Source of the DNA: Amaurobius ferox | Lineage: Eukaryota; Arthropoda; Arachnida; Araneae; Amaurobiidae | Assembly (NCBI GenBank): GCA_951213105.1 | Contig: OX578137.1 | Location: 77,906,104 to 77,970,103 of the forward strand | DNA length: 64,000 nt | Direction: 5' to 3' | In this document: positions 10,101-19,950 of the stretch, one piece after another | Layout: the number at the start of each line of letters is the position of its first letter | Position numbering within the stretch: the first letter of the stretch is position 1 | The notes under the pieces: model-generated | The model's input: the letters and a program-made list of their open reading frames with translations, nothing else | The model's database searches: none | What the model was told of the DNA's origin: nothing | Position numbers and translations under genes: made by a program

Positions 10101-10580
10101 AAAAGATACTGTGTGTAATAGTTTTGTATTCTGACACTTAACAACAATTCGCCAAAAGGAATTTATGCATCAGAAATGCTCTTCTCTCCATCTGTGAGTA
10201 GCGTTTGGTGATAAATTTAGAGAAATATATCCAACTTGGCGACATTTCTTCCCAGATTGACGAAAATATTGTTAAAATTACAAAAATGAAGCCAAATTGA
10301 TGAATTAAGTTTTGAAATTTATGTAGACTATATTGCTTATTACGGATGCTATCAATATTGGTATATTCAATTTAGAGTTGCGTGAAATGTAAGTTAATTA
10401 AGTCCTTTGAAGTAGATTTACATGTTGTTATTCTTAAAAGTGTTTATCATTAAAGTAAATTCATTGCATTGTATAAGTCATGATCAGATATTTAATACTC
10501 TGTATATATCATTATACTATATGTCGCATTAAATAAATTGATTAATTTCTATATTGTATAATTTATATTAACTAAAACAT

Positions 10581-11684
10581 TGATCAAGGCAGCACTTGAA
10601 TTTCCCTATGCAATGAATATAATTAAATGTTACGCAGTGAAAAACTGATGTATAATATCAACGGCACAATGTTTTTAAAGTCGCACTGTAAATTTTGCTC
10701 TTTTTCAGATAACAGCATGTTAAATTATATCAAAGTAATTTAACTTATATTTCGTGCAATTCTAAATTGACAGTTACCGATATTTATATCATCCTCAATA
10801 AGCAATATAATCCATATAATAAAATATTATAATAATTAATTCATCAATTTAGTGTCATTTCCTTTCAGTGTCGTTTCCCCATAATTTTTTTAAATTTTGA
10901 CTCTATTTTTGTCAATATGGGCAACATGCAGTTAATTTGGCGATATTTCGGTAAATTAGTCACCAAGTCCGCCAAATTTATTGCTAAGCAGTATACACAG
11001 ATGGAGAGAAAATAATTGTTTTTATATATAAATGACTATTGGCGAGTTGTTGGTCGAAATAACACAAAACTACGACACGTGTATATTCTCTCGTGAATGG
11101 AATGAACTAGATCCACGTAAATGTTGTAGAAAAATTTGTCGCATAATATTGAATGAAAAGTTAACATATTTCGCTATAGTAATACGTTGTGCAATTTCAT
11201 ATAATATTTTGAATACATTTATAAGAAGAACTTACGATATCTTGAGAAATGGTTCATGATAGTGCATTCTAAAGTTTATGTCATTCGTTATGTAATGAAA
11301 AGTTACATAAGAAATAACCATTTACGCACTAGTATTAAAAGTTCTGATTAATTAATGACTTTTTCGAAACTTCTTTCTATAATTTAAAAATCTCACAAAC
11401 TTCGGATTTGCATGTAAAATCAATTAGATTCCAGTATTCACAGATTGCAACATTTGTAACAATGTTTCTTCGAAACGCTTTATATGTTCGTGAGATATCA
11501 CATCCACATTCTCATGAAAGCGCGCCTGTACACACACACACATACACACATACACAAACAAACACACAGGCATCATCTGAAAACGTTTGATTCGAGTTCA
11601 AGGATGCTTGAAACGTGCTCGAATTCGAATTTTCCATCCTGTCACAATACTTTTCCAATACATTATACTACGTATGCAGGGAAA
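10581..11684 (-). mobile_element. Hairpin-headed repeat, copy B
   Basis: Inverted relative to copies A and C. From the left: the tail end (TTTCCCTATGCAATGAAT), tail modules near 10.86-10.99 kb, TGACTATTGGCGAG, TCGTGAATGGAATGA..AGATCCACG, TCTTGAGAAATGG, a CA-rich tract at 11530-11570, GAAAACGTTTGATTCGAG, and the head at about 11640-11684. The open frames at 11032-11259 and 11408-11836 fall in this repeat and its neighbour and are not genes. Confidence 0.7.
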
Positions 11685-11736
11685 ATAAATATATTTATAT
11701 TAAGTTTCATTCTAAAATTTTCTTTAATTCAATTTT

Positions 11737-12700
11737 TACTTTCCTTATATACATAATGTATAAGGAAAGTATTGTAACGGGGTCGAAAATTCGAATTCGA
11801 GTTTTCGACGGGAGAGAACGTTTCAAGCATCCCTGATCACGAATCAAACATTTTTGAGGTGATGTCTGTGTGTGTGTGTGCGTGTGTGTATGTGTGAAAG
11901 TATGTGTGTGGATGGGTGTGGGTGTCAGTGTGTCTGTGGAGACGATATATCACGAACGAATGGAGTGATTCGAATGCCATTTGGTACAAAAATCACAATC
12001 TGTGAATACTGGAAGCATATTGTTTTTATACGTAATGGAATGTTCAGAACTGCCCTAAATTTTCTAGTGAAATTTTGAAAAAATCTTCAAAAAATCAACA
12101 CCTTTAATAAAGTTACGCAAATTGACATTTCTTATGTAATTTTTCCTTAGAAAACGATTGACATAAACTTCAGATCGCTGGCTTGAACCGTTCTTGAGAT
12201 ATTGCACATTTTTAAAATAAATTTATCAAAGAATCCCATAAATTAAATAAAATCTATTAACTGTTGAGAAACATGTTCAATTGTCATATGTAATATCATG
12301 CGATATATTGGGTGACATCATTCTCGTGGATCTAGCTCGTTCCATTTATGAGAAAAGATACTTTGAGTAATACTTTTGCATTTGAACGCCAATAATTATT
12401 TATATGCTGTAAAAATAACGTATTTCTCCATCCGTAACACTTTGCGAGATTTTGGCGACGAATTTGGCGGGATGTCGTCAACTTGGCGGCTTTTTTAAAT
12501 GTTGCCAAATTAACGAAAATTTCGCCAAATGGATAAAAATGAAGCTTAATCAATGAAAACGACAACTGATTGAAGAAAATTCAATATCTTGGAAAGAATG
12601 TAAGTATCTATTAGAAGAGAAACCCATTTTTTTACTGTAAAAGTAGTAAATTCTTTGCATTATATAAGGAAAGTCATGTGTTGCCTATATCAGATTTTTT
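11737..12700 (+). mobile_element. Hairpin-headed repeat, copy C (near complete)
   Basis: The head is the palindrome ACTTTCCTTATATACATAAT plus its inverse, then GTAACGGGGTCGAAAATTC, a TG-rich tract (11867-11930), CGAACGAATGGAGTGATTCG, GTTCTTGAGATATTGCAC, TTCTCGTGGATCTAGCTCG, repeated GGCGA/TCGCC modules (12450-12535), AAATTCAATATCTTGG, and an end TTATATAAGGAAAGTCATGTG..CAGATTTTTT. The end contains the inverse of the head's first 14 bases. Non-coding, class unknown. Confidence 0.8.
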
Positions 12701-12929
12701 GCAAAGTGAGAATTGGAATATGACATTTATATTATTGGACATTTTATAGTTTTGAATAAAATTATATGACATAACAAAGTTTTGTCGTCTTGCACACTTT
12801 GCGGTTTGTAATCTCATTTGCATTATTATTTCATTAATTAGATTATGCGAATATTCTCACATCATTATCGTTACGTTAATTATTACATTTATAGCTGCTA
12901 TTGTTGATTATCTTCAAGACAGTTTTCTT

Positions 12930-13250
12930 CATGTTTTATATTTTCCATCTTCTTCCTTTTTATTTTTTATCCATTTGCTTTGAAAGAATGCATTATGCAT
13001 GGCAACATTAAATTAGCCATTTTTCTTATGGAAATAATAATTTATGATGCGGGGTTTTACGCAAAGTTTACTAACCAAATTACTTTTCTGAAGAGAATAT
13101 AATTAACATCTTTATTAGAAATCAACTCATTCTTTTATGACCTGAAATAATAATGATACTAATTATGGAAGAGTTTAGAAAAATATGCCATCAAATATGT
13201 TCTTTTTAGACATTTTCTGAATCATTTCTGTAAAACAGGTAAGCTTTCAC
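12930..13250 (+). repeat. Dispersed repeat, copy 2 (partner at 5.16-5.45 kb)
   Basis: Same order of landmarks as the 5.2-kb copy: GGGGTTTTACGC, CCAAATTACTTTTC, AATTAACATCTTTATTAG, GAGTTTAGAAAAA, TTTTCTGAATCA. Confidence 0.65.
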
Positions 13251-13312
13251 AGTTCATAAAATTAATGTAAGATCATTTTATTCATAATTTCAATATAAAT
13301 ATAACTTTTATA

Positions 13313-13810
13313 AGTGCTACAAAAATACAGCTACAAGTTAGTAGCATTCTACAATGTTCTGGTTTAATATAAGATGCATTGGTGGTTGGAAGGATTTAGT
13401 CTTATTCTTTTTTATATGGACGCTTAAAACATCGTATTCGTAACGCTGACGTTTGTCTGTTAATTTGATCATCTGGAAGATAAAAAAAAAGTGTTTTAAA
13501 GGCAGTAAAAGCTCCATTAAGACGTTGATCAAATTATACATAACGTGTTTAGGAAAAACTTACTCAGTGGCTCAAATTTTCGTCCTCAGTAAAAATTCTT
13601 TTTTTTAACCCAAACTGTCGGACCTACCCGAAAATTTAAGGTGTCTGTTTGGACTGCCGGGAAGTTCCACCCCATTTAGACCAGAATCCATCAAAAGCGT
13701 CAGACGCACATCTCATGCCGGCTTTCTGGAAACTAAAAAATCGCACGGATGGATCAATTATGTACTGCACATTGACTTGTTCGTCGGATATAAACGTGGC
13801 ATCAAAAGAT
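13313..13810 (+). repeat. Left arm of a 0.5-kb inverted repeat
   Basis: Reverse complement, with divergence, of 15055-15555. Matching blocks from outside inward: TAGTAGCATTCTACAA, ACGTTTGTCTGTT against AACAGGCAAACGT, AAAGGCAGTAAA, TTTTCGTCCTCAGTAAAA, the SINE-tail fragment at 13606-13690, GCGTCAGACGCACATCT, AAAAAATCGCA and CACATTGACTTGTTCG. The spacer is about 1.24 kb. Confidence 0.8.
13606..13690 (-). mobile_element. SINE/LINE-type tail fragment inside the left arm
   Basis: ACCCAAACTGTCGGACCTAC and GGACTGCCGGGAAGTTCCAC correspond to the 3' third of the SINEs in this window. It is mirrored at 15165-15255 in the right arm, so it belonged to the arm before the arms diverged. Confidence 0.7.
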
Positions 13811-13906
13811 GCGTATTTTCAGCGTCCATATAGAATAGGCTTTATTATTTCCTTTACGACCTTATTTAAACTGTGTAAATGTAAGGTACTTTAAGGTGAT
13901 CCTTTT

Positions 13907-13985
13907 CAGTGATGGAGTGGTGCAGCTGGTAGCATATCTGTGTACAATATATTAGTTCAGGGGTTGAATACTCTGTTTCGGCCAA
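13907..13985 (+). tRNA. Possible tRNA-like relic (A and degenerate B box)
   Basis: GTGGTGCAGCTGGTAGCATA resembles a tRNA D arm/A box. CAGGGGTTGAATACTC, 35 nt further on, resembles a weakened B box (GGTTCGANTCC). No convincing anticodon arm and no matched acceptor stem. Probably a SINE head or tRNA pseudogene in the spacer of the inverted repeat. Uncertain. Confidence 0.4.
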
Positions 13986-14079
13986 TAGTTATTTCTATAT
14001 AATAATATTAGTGTAATATTCAGCAAAGGCTTGGAAGTGATCAATAATTTATTTGTTATGCTGCGACAAACTTCCAAAT

Positions 14080-14235
14080 CATTAAATTTTCAGAACTGTA
14101 AACAAATTTATATGCTAGTGTTAAAAGTGGAGAATGAATAATGCATGCGATCGTGAGGAATGGAAATATTTTCGTGCTGAAATTTCGGTTTTGACTGCCC
14201 AAGTTTTTTAACGGGTGAAATAAGGAAGCCTTGAA
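14080..14235 (-). repeat. Dispersed repeat, inverted copy (others at 21.9 and 29.5 kb)
   Basis: The reverse complement contains GAAATTTCAGCACGAAAATA, TTTCCATTCCTCACGATCGC and ATGCATTATTCATTCTCC. These match 21975-22025 (GAAATTTCAGCACGACAG..TTTCCATTCTCCACCGTCGC) and 29515-29570 (GAAATTTCTGCACGGAAT..GCATTCCCCACGATTGC). Confidence 0.65.
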
Positions 14236-14696
14236 ATTCATTTTTCGAAGTTCAACAAATTTTATGCAGAATATTAATTTGTTTCCATTTTATCATAATG
14301 TAAGGAAGCATATGCATAAACCATTAGGAAGGAGTGGGAAGAAACAATAAAACTTTAAATGTGAGTTGCTTAATGCATGAAAAGTTAAATCAATTAAAGA
14401 AAACAAGTTGATTTATTTGTATGTTTAAAAATAACTTATCAAAAGCTCAATTTTGAGAATGAACTTATTTGTGTCTAAATATTAAGGAGTTTGCAACTAC
14501 ATATAGAACAATAACAATTTTTATCTGTAGATTAAAACTATTTGTTCATAAATCAACGTAAAACGGATAACCAAATTCATCTACAATTTTTGAAGACAGA
14601 AGGGAATCTTATTGTTGAGGTTAAATAAGACAGCAATCCCTAAAGAAAGCCTTGAAAAAAGGGGGCGGGGTGTTAACTTTAGTTTTATTGGCCTAT

Positions 14697-15054
14697 TGAC
14701 TTGAAATTTTCTATAAAGGTAGATCATATGATAAAATCAACTAGGATAATTTTAGTTTCAAATATTCATGACTTTCAGACTACCACGTGCAAAATATTCG
14801 AATTGTCGACTGTGAAAGATACATGTGAAACACTATCTGGCGTGAAACTCCATGTTTATTGAACAAGGGAATAGAAATTTGGTGCAAATGTAGACCATAG
14901 GATAAAATTACCATGGATAATTGCTGTATCGAAATGTTTAATATTTTAGGGTTTGTAGTCGAATATATCAAGTGAAAGTGAAAATAGAAATTTATTAAAC
15001 AAGGATTTAAAATTTAGCACAAAAGTAGATCATATAACAGAACATACATAGCTA
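14697..15054 (+). repeat. Diverged tandem repeat, about 135-170 bp x 3
   Basis: GTAGATCATATGATAAAATC (about 14720), GTAGACCATAGGATAAAAT (about 14890) and GTAGATCATATAACAGAAC (about 15025) mark the units. Each is preceded by GAAATTT or AAATTTAGC-type sequence, and the first two end in TTATTGAACAA or TTATTAAACAA. Confidence 0.65.
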
Positions 15055-15555
15055 AATGCCGTTTTCAAATGCCGATCGAACAAGTCAATATGCAGTACAT
15101 GATTGAATCTATACAAGTGATTTTTTAGATGTCAGATAGTCTGCATTAGATGGGCGTCTGATGCTTTTGCTGCATTCCTGTCTAAATTGGGTGGCATTTT
15201 CCAGCCTTCCAAATAGATACCTTACGTTTTCGGTTAGGTCGAACGGTCTGGGTACAAGTAGAACAAATTTTACTGAGGACGAAAATTTGATCTAGTGAGT
15301 AAGATTTCCCTAAGCATGTTATGCATAATTTGATTAGTGTCTTGCTGGAGTTTTTACTGCCTTTAAAATGCTGTGGTTTTAGCATCTAGTATAGCTGCTC
15401 AAATAAACAGGCAAACGTCAGCGTTACGGACATGACGTTTTAAGGGTCCATATAAAAAGAATGGGACTTAAGCCTTCCAATCACCAATACCCAGGACGTT
15501 GTAGAATGCTACTAGCTTGTAACTGTAAAGCTACTATAGCTAGTATATATATAAC
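15055..15555 (-). repeat. Right arm of the 0.5-kb inverted repeat
   Basis: Mirror of 13313-13810. CGAACAAGTCAATATGCAGT (about 15078) and GGACGTTGTAGAATGCTACT (about 15502) match its inner and outer parts. A SINE-tail fragment lies at 15165-15255 on the plus strand (GGGTGGCATTTTCCAGCC, GGTTAGGTCGAACGGTCTGG). Confidence 0.8.
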
Positions 15556-15933
15556 TCCATAAGGAATTAAATTGAATTACCTTATCCAAATTTAAAATCA
15601 AGTCGAAGGGAGACGACATTAAAGGAGACTGTTGTTGTCATCACTTTACATAATTTTAGTTCGGGAGTCAACTGTAGAGTACTGCACTTAATTTAACATC
15701 AAATAGTATGCAGTCTGAACTGGGGATTGAACTATGTTCTCTAGGATTGCGCTCTGTTATGAAATCTAGTAAAATACTAATAAAGCAGTGTCTTAAATTG
15801 CTTTACCTATTCTGTCATCGAACAAGACTCTAGGAAGGCGACACGAACTTTTCGGTTGCTGGGTCAAACCTGATATATCGTTTTGATACCATTTTGGACG
15901 TGTGTCAATTTTAGAATTTGAGATTTCTTCTTT
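15556..15933. other. No recognisable feature
   Basis: Nothing I can assign. Confidence 0.5.
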
Positions 15934-16507
15934 GACCGAGACCGCCCGACCAATCCGAAGGAGTAAGGTATATGTTTGGACGGCCGGGCAGTGCCATGCA
16001 CTTTAGACTAGAACCTAGTTGGATCGGCATCCACATGGTTATACTTATCCTCATTCCTCTATCACCAGCCTCTCAGAAGGACTTACAGACCCATATATTT
16101 GGGCGCGGTAGCCCTGTGGTTAGCGCGCGGAGGTTGCACTCGGTAGTCCCGGGTTCGATTCCCGCCGCTGCCCAAACTGCCGCCGTGTTCACGCGGAGTA
16201 CGATCACGCTAAACATGTGGGTCCGTAAGTCCTTCCGAGAGGTTGGTGGTAGGGGAAGGAGGGTACGGTCCCTGTGGATGCCTCCCCCACTGGGTTCCGA
16301 TCTAAATTGGGTGGCACTTCCCGGCCGTCCAAACAGATACCTTACACCTTTCTGGTAGGTCGGACGGTCTGGGTCGAAGAAGAAGAAGACCCATATATTT
16401 AACGTGCCCGTACTCTGCGTGAAAACGGGGACAGTTTGGATGGAACCGGGAATTGAACTCAGGTTATCTGAGTGCAATCCCCGCGCGCTAACTACCGGGC
16501 TGCCCCA
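15934..16507 (-). mobile_element. Older SINE, split by a younger SINE
   Basis: Left part 15934-16100: ACCGAGACCGCCCGACC tail and GCCTCTCAGAAGGACTTAC body. Right part 16387-16507: the body continues AACGTGCCCGTACTCTGCGT, then the tRNA-like head in reverse (GGGAATTGAACTCAGG is a B box; GCGCGCTAACTACCGGGCTG covers the A box). It is more diverged than its guest, and its B box is recognisable, so it belongs to the tRNA-headed subfamily. The open frames at 15972-16358 and 16073-16546 are by-products of these SINEs. Confidence 0.88.
16101..16386 (+). mobile_element. Younger tRNA-headed SINE with intact A and B boxes
   Basis: The head starts GGGCGCGGTAGCCCTGTGG. The A box lies at about 16108-16127 and the B box GGTTCGATTCC at 16152-16162, followed by the body and a tail ending in (GAA)n. 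It is flanked by a perfect 14-bp duplication, AGACCCATATATTT, at 16087-16100 and 16387-16400. It gives the full tRNA-headed structure, against which the B-box loss in the copies at 1 and 9.7 kb can be recognised. Confidence 0.92.
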
Positions 16508-17529
16508 CACAGAGTTTTGGGCTGCGCAATTCCTGTAATTCGCCAATTTATACTAGTAGATACATTACTCTTATTATATAGTGCTCTTGAGAAAGTTCTC
16601 ACGCAACCCTAATGGCCTTGTAAGCAAAATCTGTGAGTGTACACGTTAGGCATATCTATAGTAGGATTAGGTATATCTACTTAATCGACTGTAAGTGGTT
16701 GCAATGTCTGGAGAATTTGAAACGTTAAATTAACTCGACAATAAAGCGAGATAGACAAAAAAAGTCAATTCGAAAGTTGGAGAGCATTATCTAAGTGAAT
16801 ATCAACAATAAAACTGTTACAGAAGACATTTTTTTAAACATAATATGGTTATTAGCGACTTGATATATTCAGTAATGATACAAAAAAAAATACTTGCTGC
16901 AATATACAGAAATGATACTTGCTAGCATATTCTGAAATGATACAGAAAATAAAACTTACCCGAACGAAATATAGTATTTGTCTGTTAAAAATACTCTTCG
17001 TCACAGGCAATGCGTAATTTGATTCGAGAAGAAATATGTCCGCATTCTTTGGCAAGCATTGCATGCATCACAATGTTCAGTCCATGAAGATACGACTTCT
17101 TAACACGTGTTTATTGCCTGCCATATATTATACTTTTAACTAATGCCGATTCCTACTAATTAGATAATACCATAACACGTTGTAATTGACATTTGTCTTC
17201 AATCTCGCTTTGCTGCCATGTTTGTTTACTAACCTTTTAAATAACCCTTATAGGGGCCCTTGCTATCCCTTTTATTCGATCGTACACGACCACTTTACTA
17301 TAGATAGACCGAACTCTTACACACATGAACCTTTCCTTATAAAGTTATTGAGGTGCTTAAAGCCATTACTAGGACCTTTGAGTATAGTCCTTTTAGTTCT
17401 TAATATGAATTGTACATGCAACGAAAAACAAAGACAACATTATTTTATGAAGATATATAAATATGCAGCCGTCATATTTGTAAGAAAGTGCATGTCTTAG
17501 CTACTACATTATAACTTTTTGCGAAATGA
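16508..17529. other. No recognisable feature
   Basis: Includes a 104-codon open frame at 17186-17500 (plus) with no recognised similarity, probably chance. Confidence 0.45.
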
Positions 17530-18462
17530 AAAAAATCTGATGTGGGCAACACATGACTTTCCTTATATAATGCAATGAATTTACTACTTTTACAGTAAAA
17601 AAATAGGTATTTCTTATAGTAGATACTTATATTCTTTCCAAAATATTGAATTTTCGATAATTAGTCCTCATTTTCATTGATTTAGCGTCATTTTAATTCA
17701 TTTGGCGAGATTTTCGTTAATTTGACAACATTTCAAAAAGAGACATTCCGCCAAATTCGTCGACAAAATCTCGCCAAGCTTTACTGACGGAGAAATAAGT
17801 TATTCTTATAGCAGATAAATGATTATTGGCGTTCAAATACAAAAGCATTACACGAAGTATCTTTTCTCATGAATGGAACGAGCCAGATCCACGAGAATGA
17901 TATCACCCAATTTATCGCATGGTATTACATATGAAAAGTGAAAATATTTCTCAATAGGAAATATATATTTTTTTAATTTTATGACTTTTTGATAATTTTT
18001 TTTAAAAATGTGCAATATCTCGAGAACGGTTCATGTTAGCGTTCTAAAATTTATGTTAATCGCTTTCTAATTAAAAATTACATAAGAAATGTCTATTTGC
18101 GTAACTTTTTTAGCGGTTTTGATTTTTTGACGATTTTTTCAAAATTTCCCTCAAAAATTTATGGGGCTTCTGAACATTCGATTACGTTAAAAAACAATAA
18201 GCTTCCAGTGTTTACGGATTGTGATTTTTGTACCAAATTTCGTTCGAATCGGTCCATTCGTTCCTCAGTTATCGTCTCCACAGTCTCACTGACACACACA
18301 CACATACTTTCACACACACACACACACACACAGACATTACTTCAAAAATGTTTGATTCGTGATCCGGGATGCTTGAAATGTGCTCTCCCGTCGAAAACTC
18401 GAATTCGAATTTTCGGCCCCGTCACAATACTTTCCTTATACATTATGTATATAAGGAAAGTA
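17530..18462 (-). mobile_element. Hairpin-headed repeat, copy D (near complete)
   Basis: Reverse-strand mirror of copies C and F. It starts at CTGATGTGGGCAACACATGA and ends in the head palindrome (TACTTTCCTTATACATTATG and its inverse). Inside are GGCGAGATTTTCGTTAATTT, CGAGAACGGTTCATG, GAATCGGTCCATTCGTTCC and a (CA)n tract at 18293-18333. The forward open frame at 18097-18498 is antisense to this repeat and not a gene. Confidence 0.82.
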
Positions 18463-18529
18463 ATTTATAAAAAAAACTTAAAAATACACGTGTTTTGAGA
18501 TGGAAATAATTTATAATAATTCATTTTTT

Positions 18530-18850
18530 TGACAGAAGCGAAAAAAAAATCTAGTTTTAATCTTAATACATGTCTCTGATTGCTCTGCCAGGGGACATAA
18601 TGAAATAAAAGTAAGGGCAAATTTTCACCAAGGTATAATAAATTGTCCGAGACATTTTTAAGATTGTAAAAAACGTAATTAACAAGAAGTATTCAAACAT
18701 AGGTATTAATTAGGAAAGAAAATTATCTGAATTTGAGAAAAAAACTCAAAAAATAAACCTCAAAATAGCTTTCATTCTGACCAAATCGTTTCTGTTTTAA
18801 TGTAATTTTTTCACAGGCATTTCTTTCCCTTTTATTACAATGAACTATTA
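18530..18850 (+). repeat. Dispersed 0.3-kb repeat, copy 1 of 3
   Basis: Ordered landmarks shared with 27232-27530 and 33655-33965: ATGTCTCTGATT, GGGGACATAATGAA, TAAAAGTAAGGGCAAA, TTAACAAGAAGTATTCAAA, TTAGGAAAGAAAATTATCT, AAACCTCAAAATAG, TTTTAATGTAATTTTTTCA. No coding potential. The family is unknown to me. Confidence 0.75.
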
Positions 18851-19950
18851 TTTATCATCATTTAGGGTATAGTTCGTCAGTTTTTATATTCAATATTTAA
18901 GAATGAATATTTTCATTTTTAAATGCAACTTTCAAAGTATGGATATTTTATTTGTTAGCGTCTTTCAAGGTCAGTTTTTAAGGTTTTTATTTTTAATTTC
19001 TTTACTGAGGTTTTTTTGCACACAGTGTGCTTGCATTTTATGTTTCTAAATATTAACATTCTAGTGCAAGCTTTGTACTACGATTTTTAATTATATTTTA
19101 TTTAAATATTTACAGGCTACAAATCACCTCTGTCAACGCGCAGTGTAGGTATGTTATAGAGCACCATATGCACACCCGCATACTGAAAAAACTCATGTAT
19201 GATAATTCGACAATGCTGAATACAAATCTGAAATCCGTTTTTCAAATTAACTCTTGGATCTGGAGAAATAGCCTCTCAAACGTTGGCCTATTTTGCTATT
19301 TTGTGTTTATAATCTCTGGTCGAATGTGTTGCCACAACATCATACAATTGCATGGTCATAAGAAATGCCTGAAGAAATACCGCATTCAGCTCAAGGGGTT
19401 AGAGATAATCCACCTCCATGTTTCAGCTCAATAGGAAAGTTAATATTGAGACATCACCCCAATTTAAAAATTCAGAACTATGAAGTTAGAGATAATTGTT
19501 TCCTCCTATATCATTCAATCCATGCTTCAAGCAATGCAATTAATGTTTATAGATATATTATTTCGAACTTAAATTGTATGACCCACAAAATTAGAGGGAA
19601 TTAACCCATGGCATCACCAGAAATTGACCATTTAAAATAAAAAGTATGGTGTATAAACTTAATAAATTCGTTTGTTAGAGGGTTTAGGGGAGCGTGAATT
19701 CATAGTGTAGTATGCATGTTTTTATAGGAAATCTTATAAGAAACAGAGATATTGAATGGGAGACGTGTATGATTTAAATTTTTCTGTGGATATTAGGAGC
19801 GGATAGGAGGCGGCCGGTTTATGTTTCTCATGCAAGGCTGCGGTGCACTTTGACAATTGGACAAGCGTAGAGTACGAAACGCAGGAGCTTTGCCAGTTGA
19901 ATAAAATTTAAACACGATTTTCCCAGAAATTGTAATAATAATATTACAAA
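18851..19950. other. No recognisable feature
   Basis: Open frames at 19168-19434 and 19365-19604 overlap and resemble nothing known. No transposon ends seen. Confidence 0.45.

Larger units (their letters stand above)
9107..10493 (+). mobile_element. Hairpin-headed repeat, copy A (interrupted by a SINE)
   Basis: Order of parts, shared with the copies at 10.6, 11.7, 17.5, 51.4 and 55.7 kb: a head related to ACTTTCCTTATATACATAAT with its inverted partner, a GTGACGGGGT..GAAAATT block, a (TG)n-like tract (about 9240-9285), a GGACAAACAGAGCGTTTCAA segment, CTGGAAGCCTACTG, TTCTTGAGATAT, TTCTCGTGGATCTAG, then a tail of GGCGACATTT / GACGAAAATAT modules and a GTAAATTCATTGCATTGTAT end. Diverged. No protein is encoded and the class is unknown to me. 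The 5S-headed SINE sits at 9707-10100. Confidence 0.7.

Noticed and set aside
15972..16358. 128-codon plus-strand open frame
   Set aside because: Also entirely SINE-derived.
16073..16546. 157-codon minus-strand open frame
   Set aside because: It spans two nested SINEs. The apparent protein is SINE sequence.
18097..18498. 133-codon plus-strand open frame
   Set aside because: Antisense to hairpin-headed repeat copy D; its Thr-His run is the (CA)n tract.
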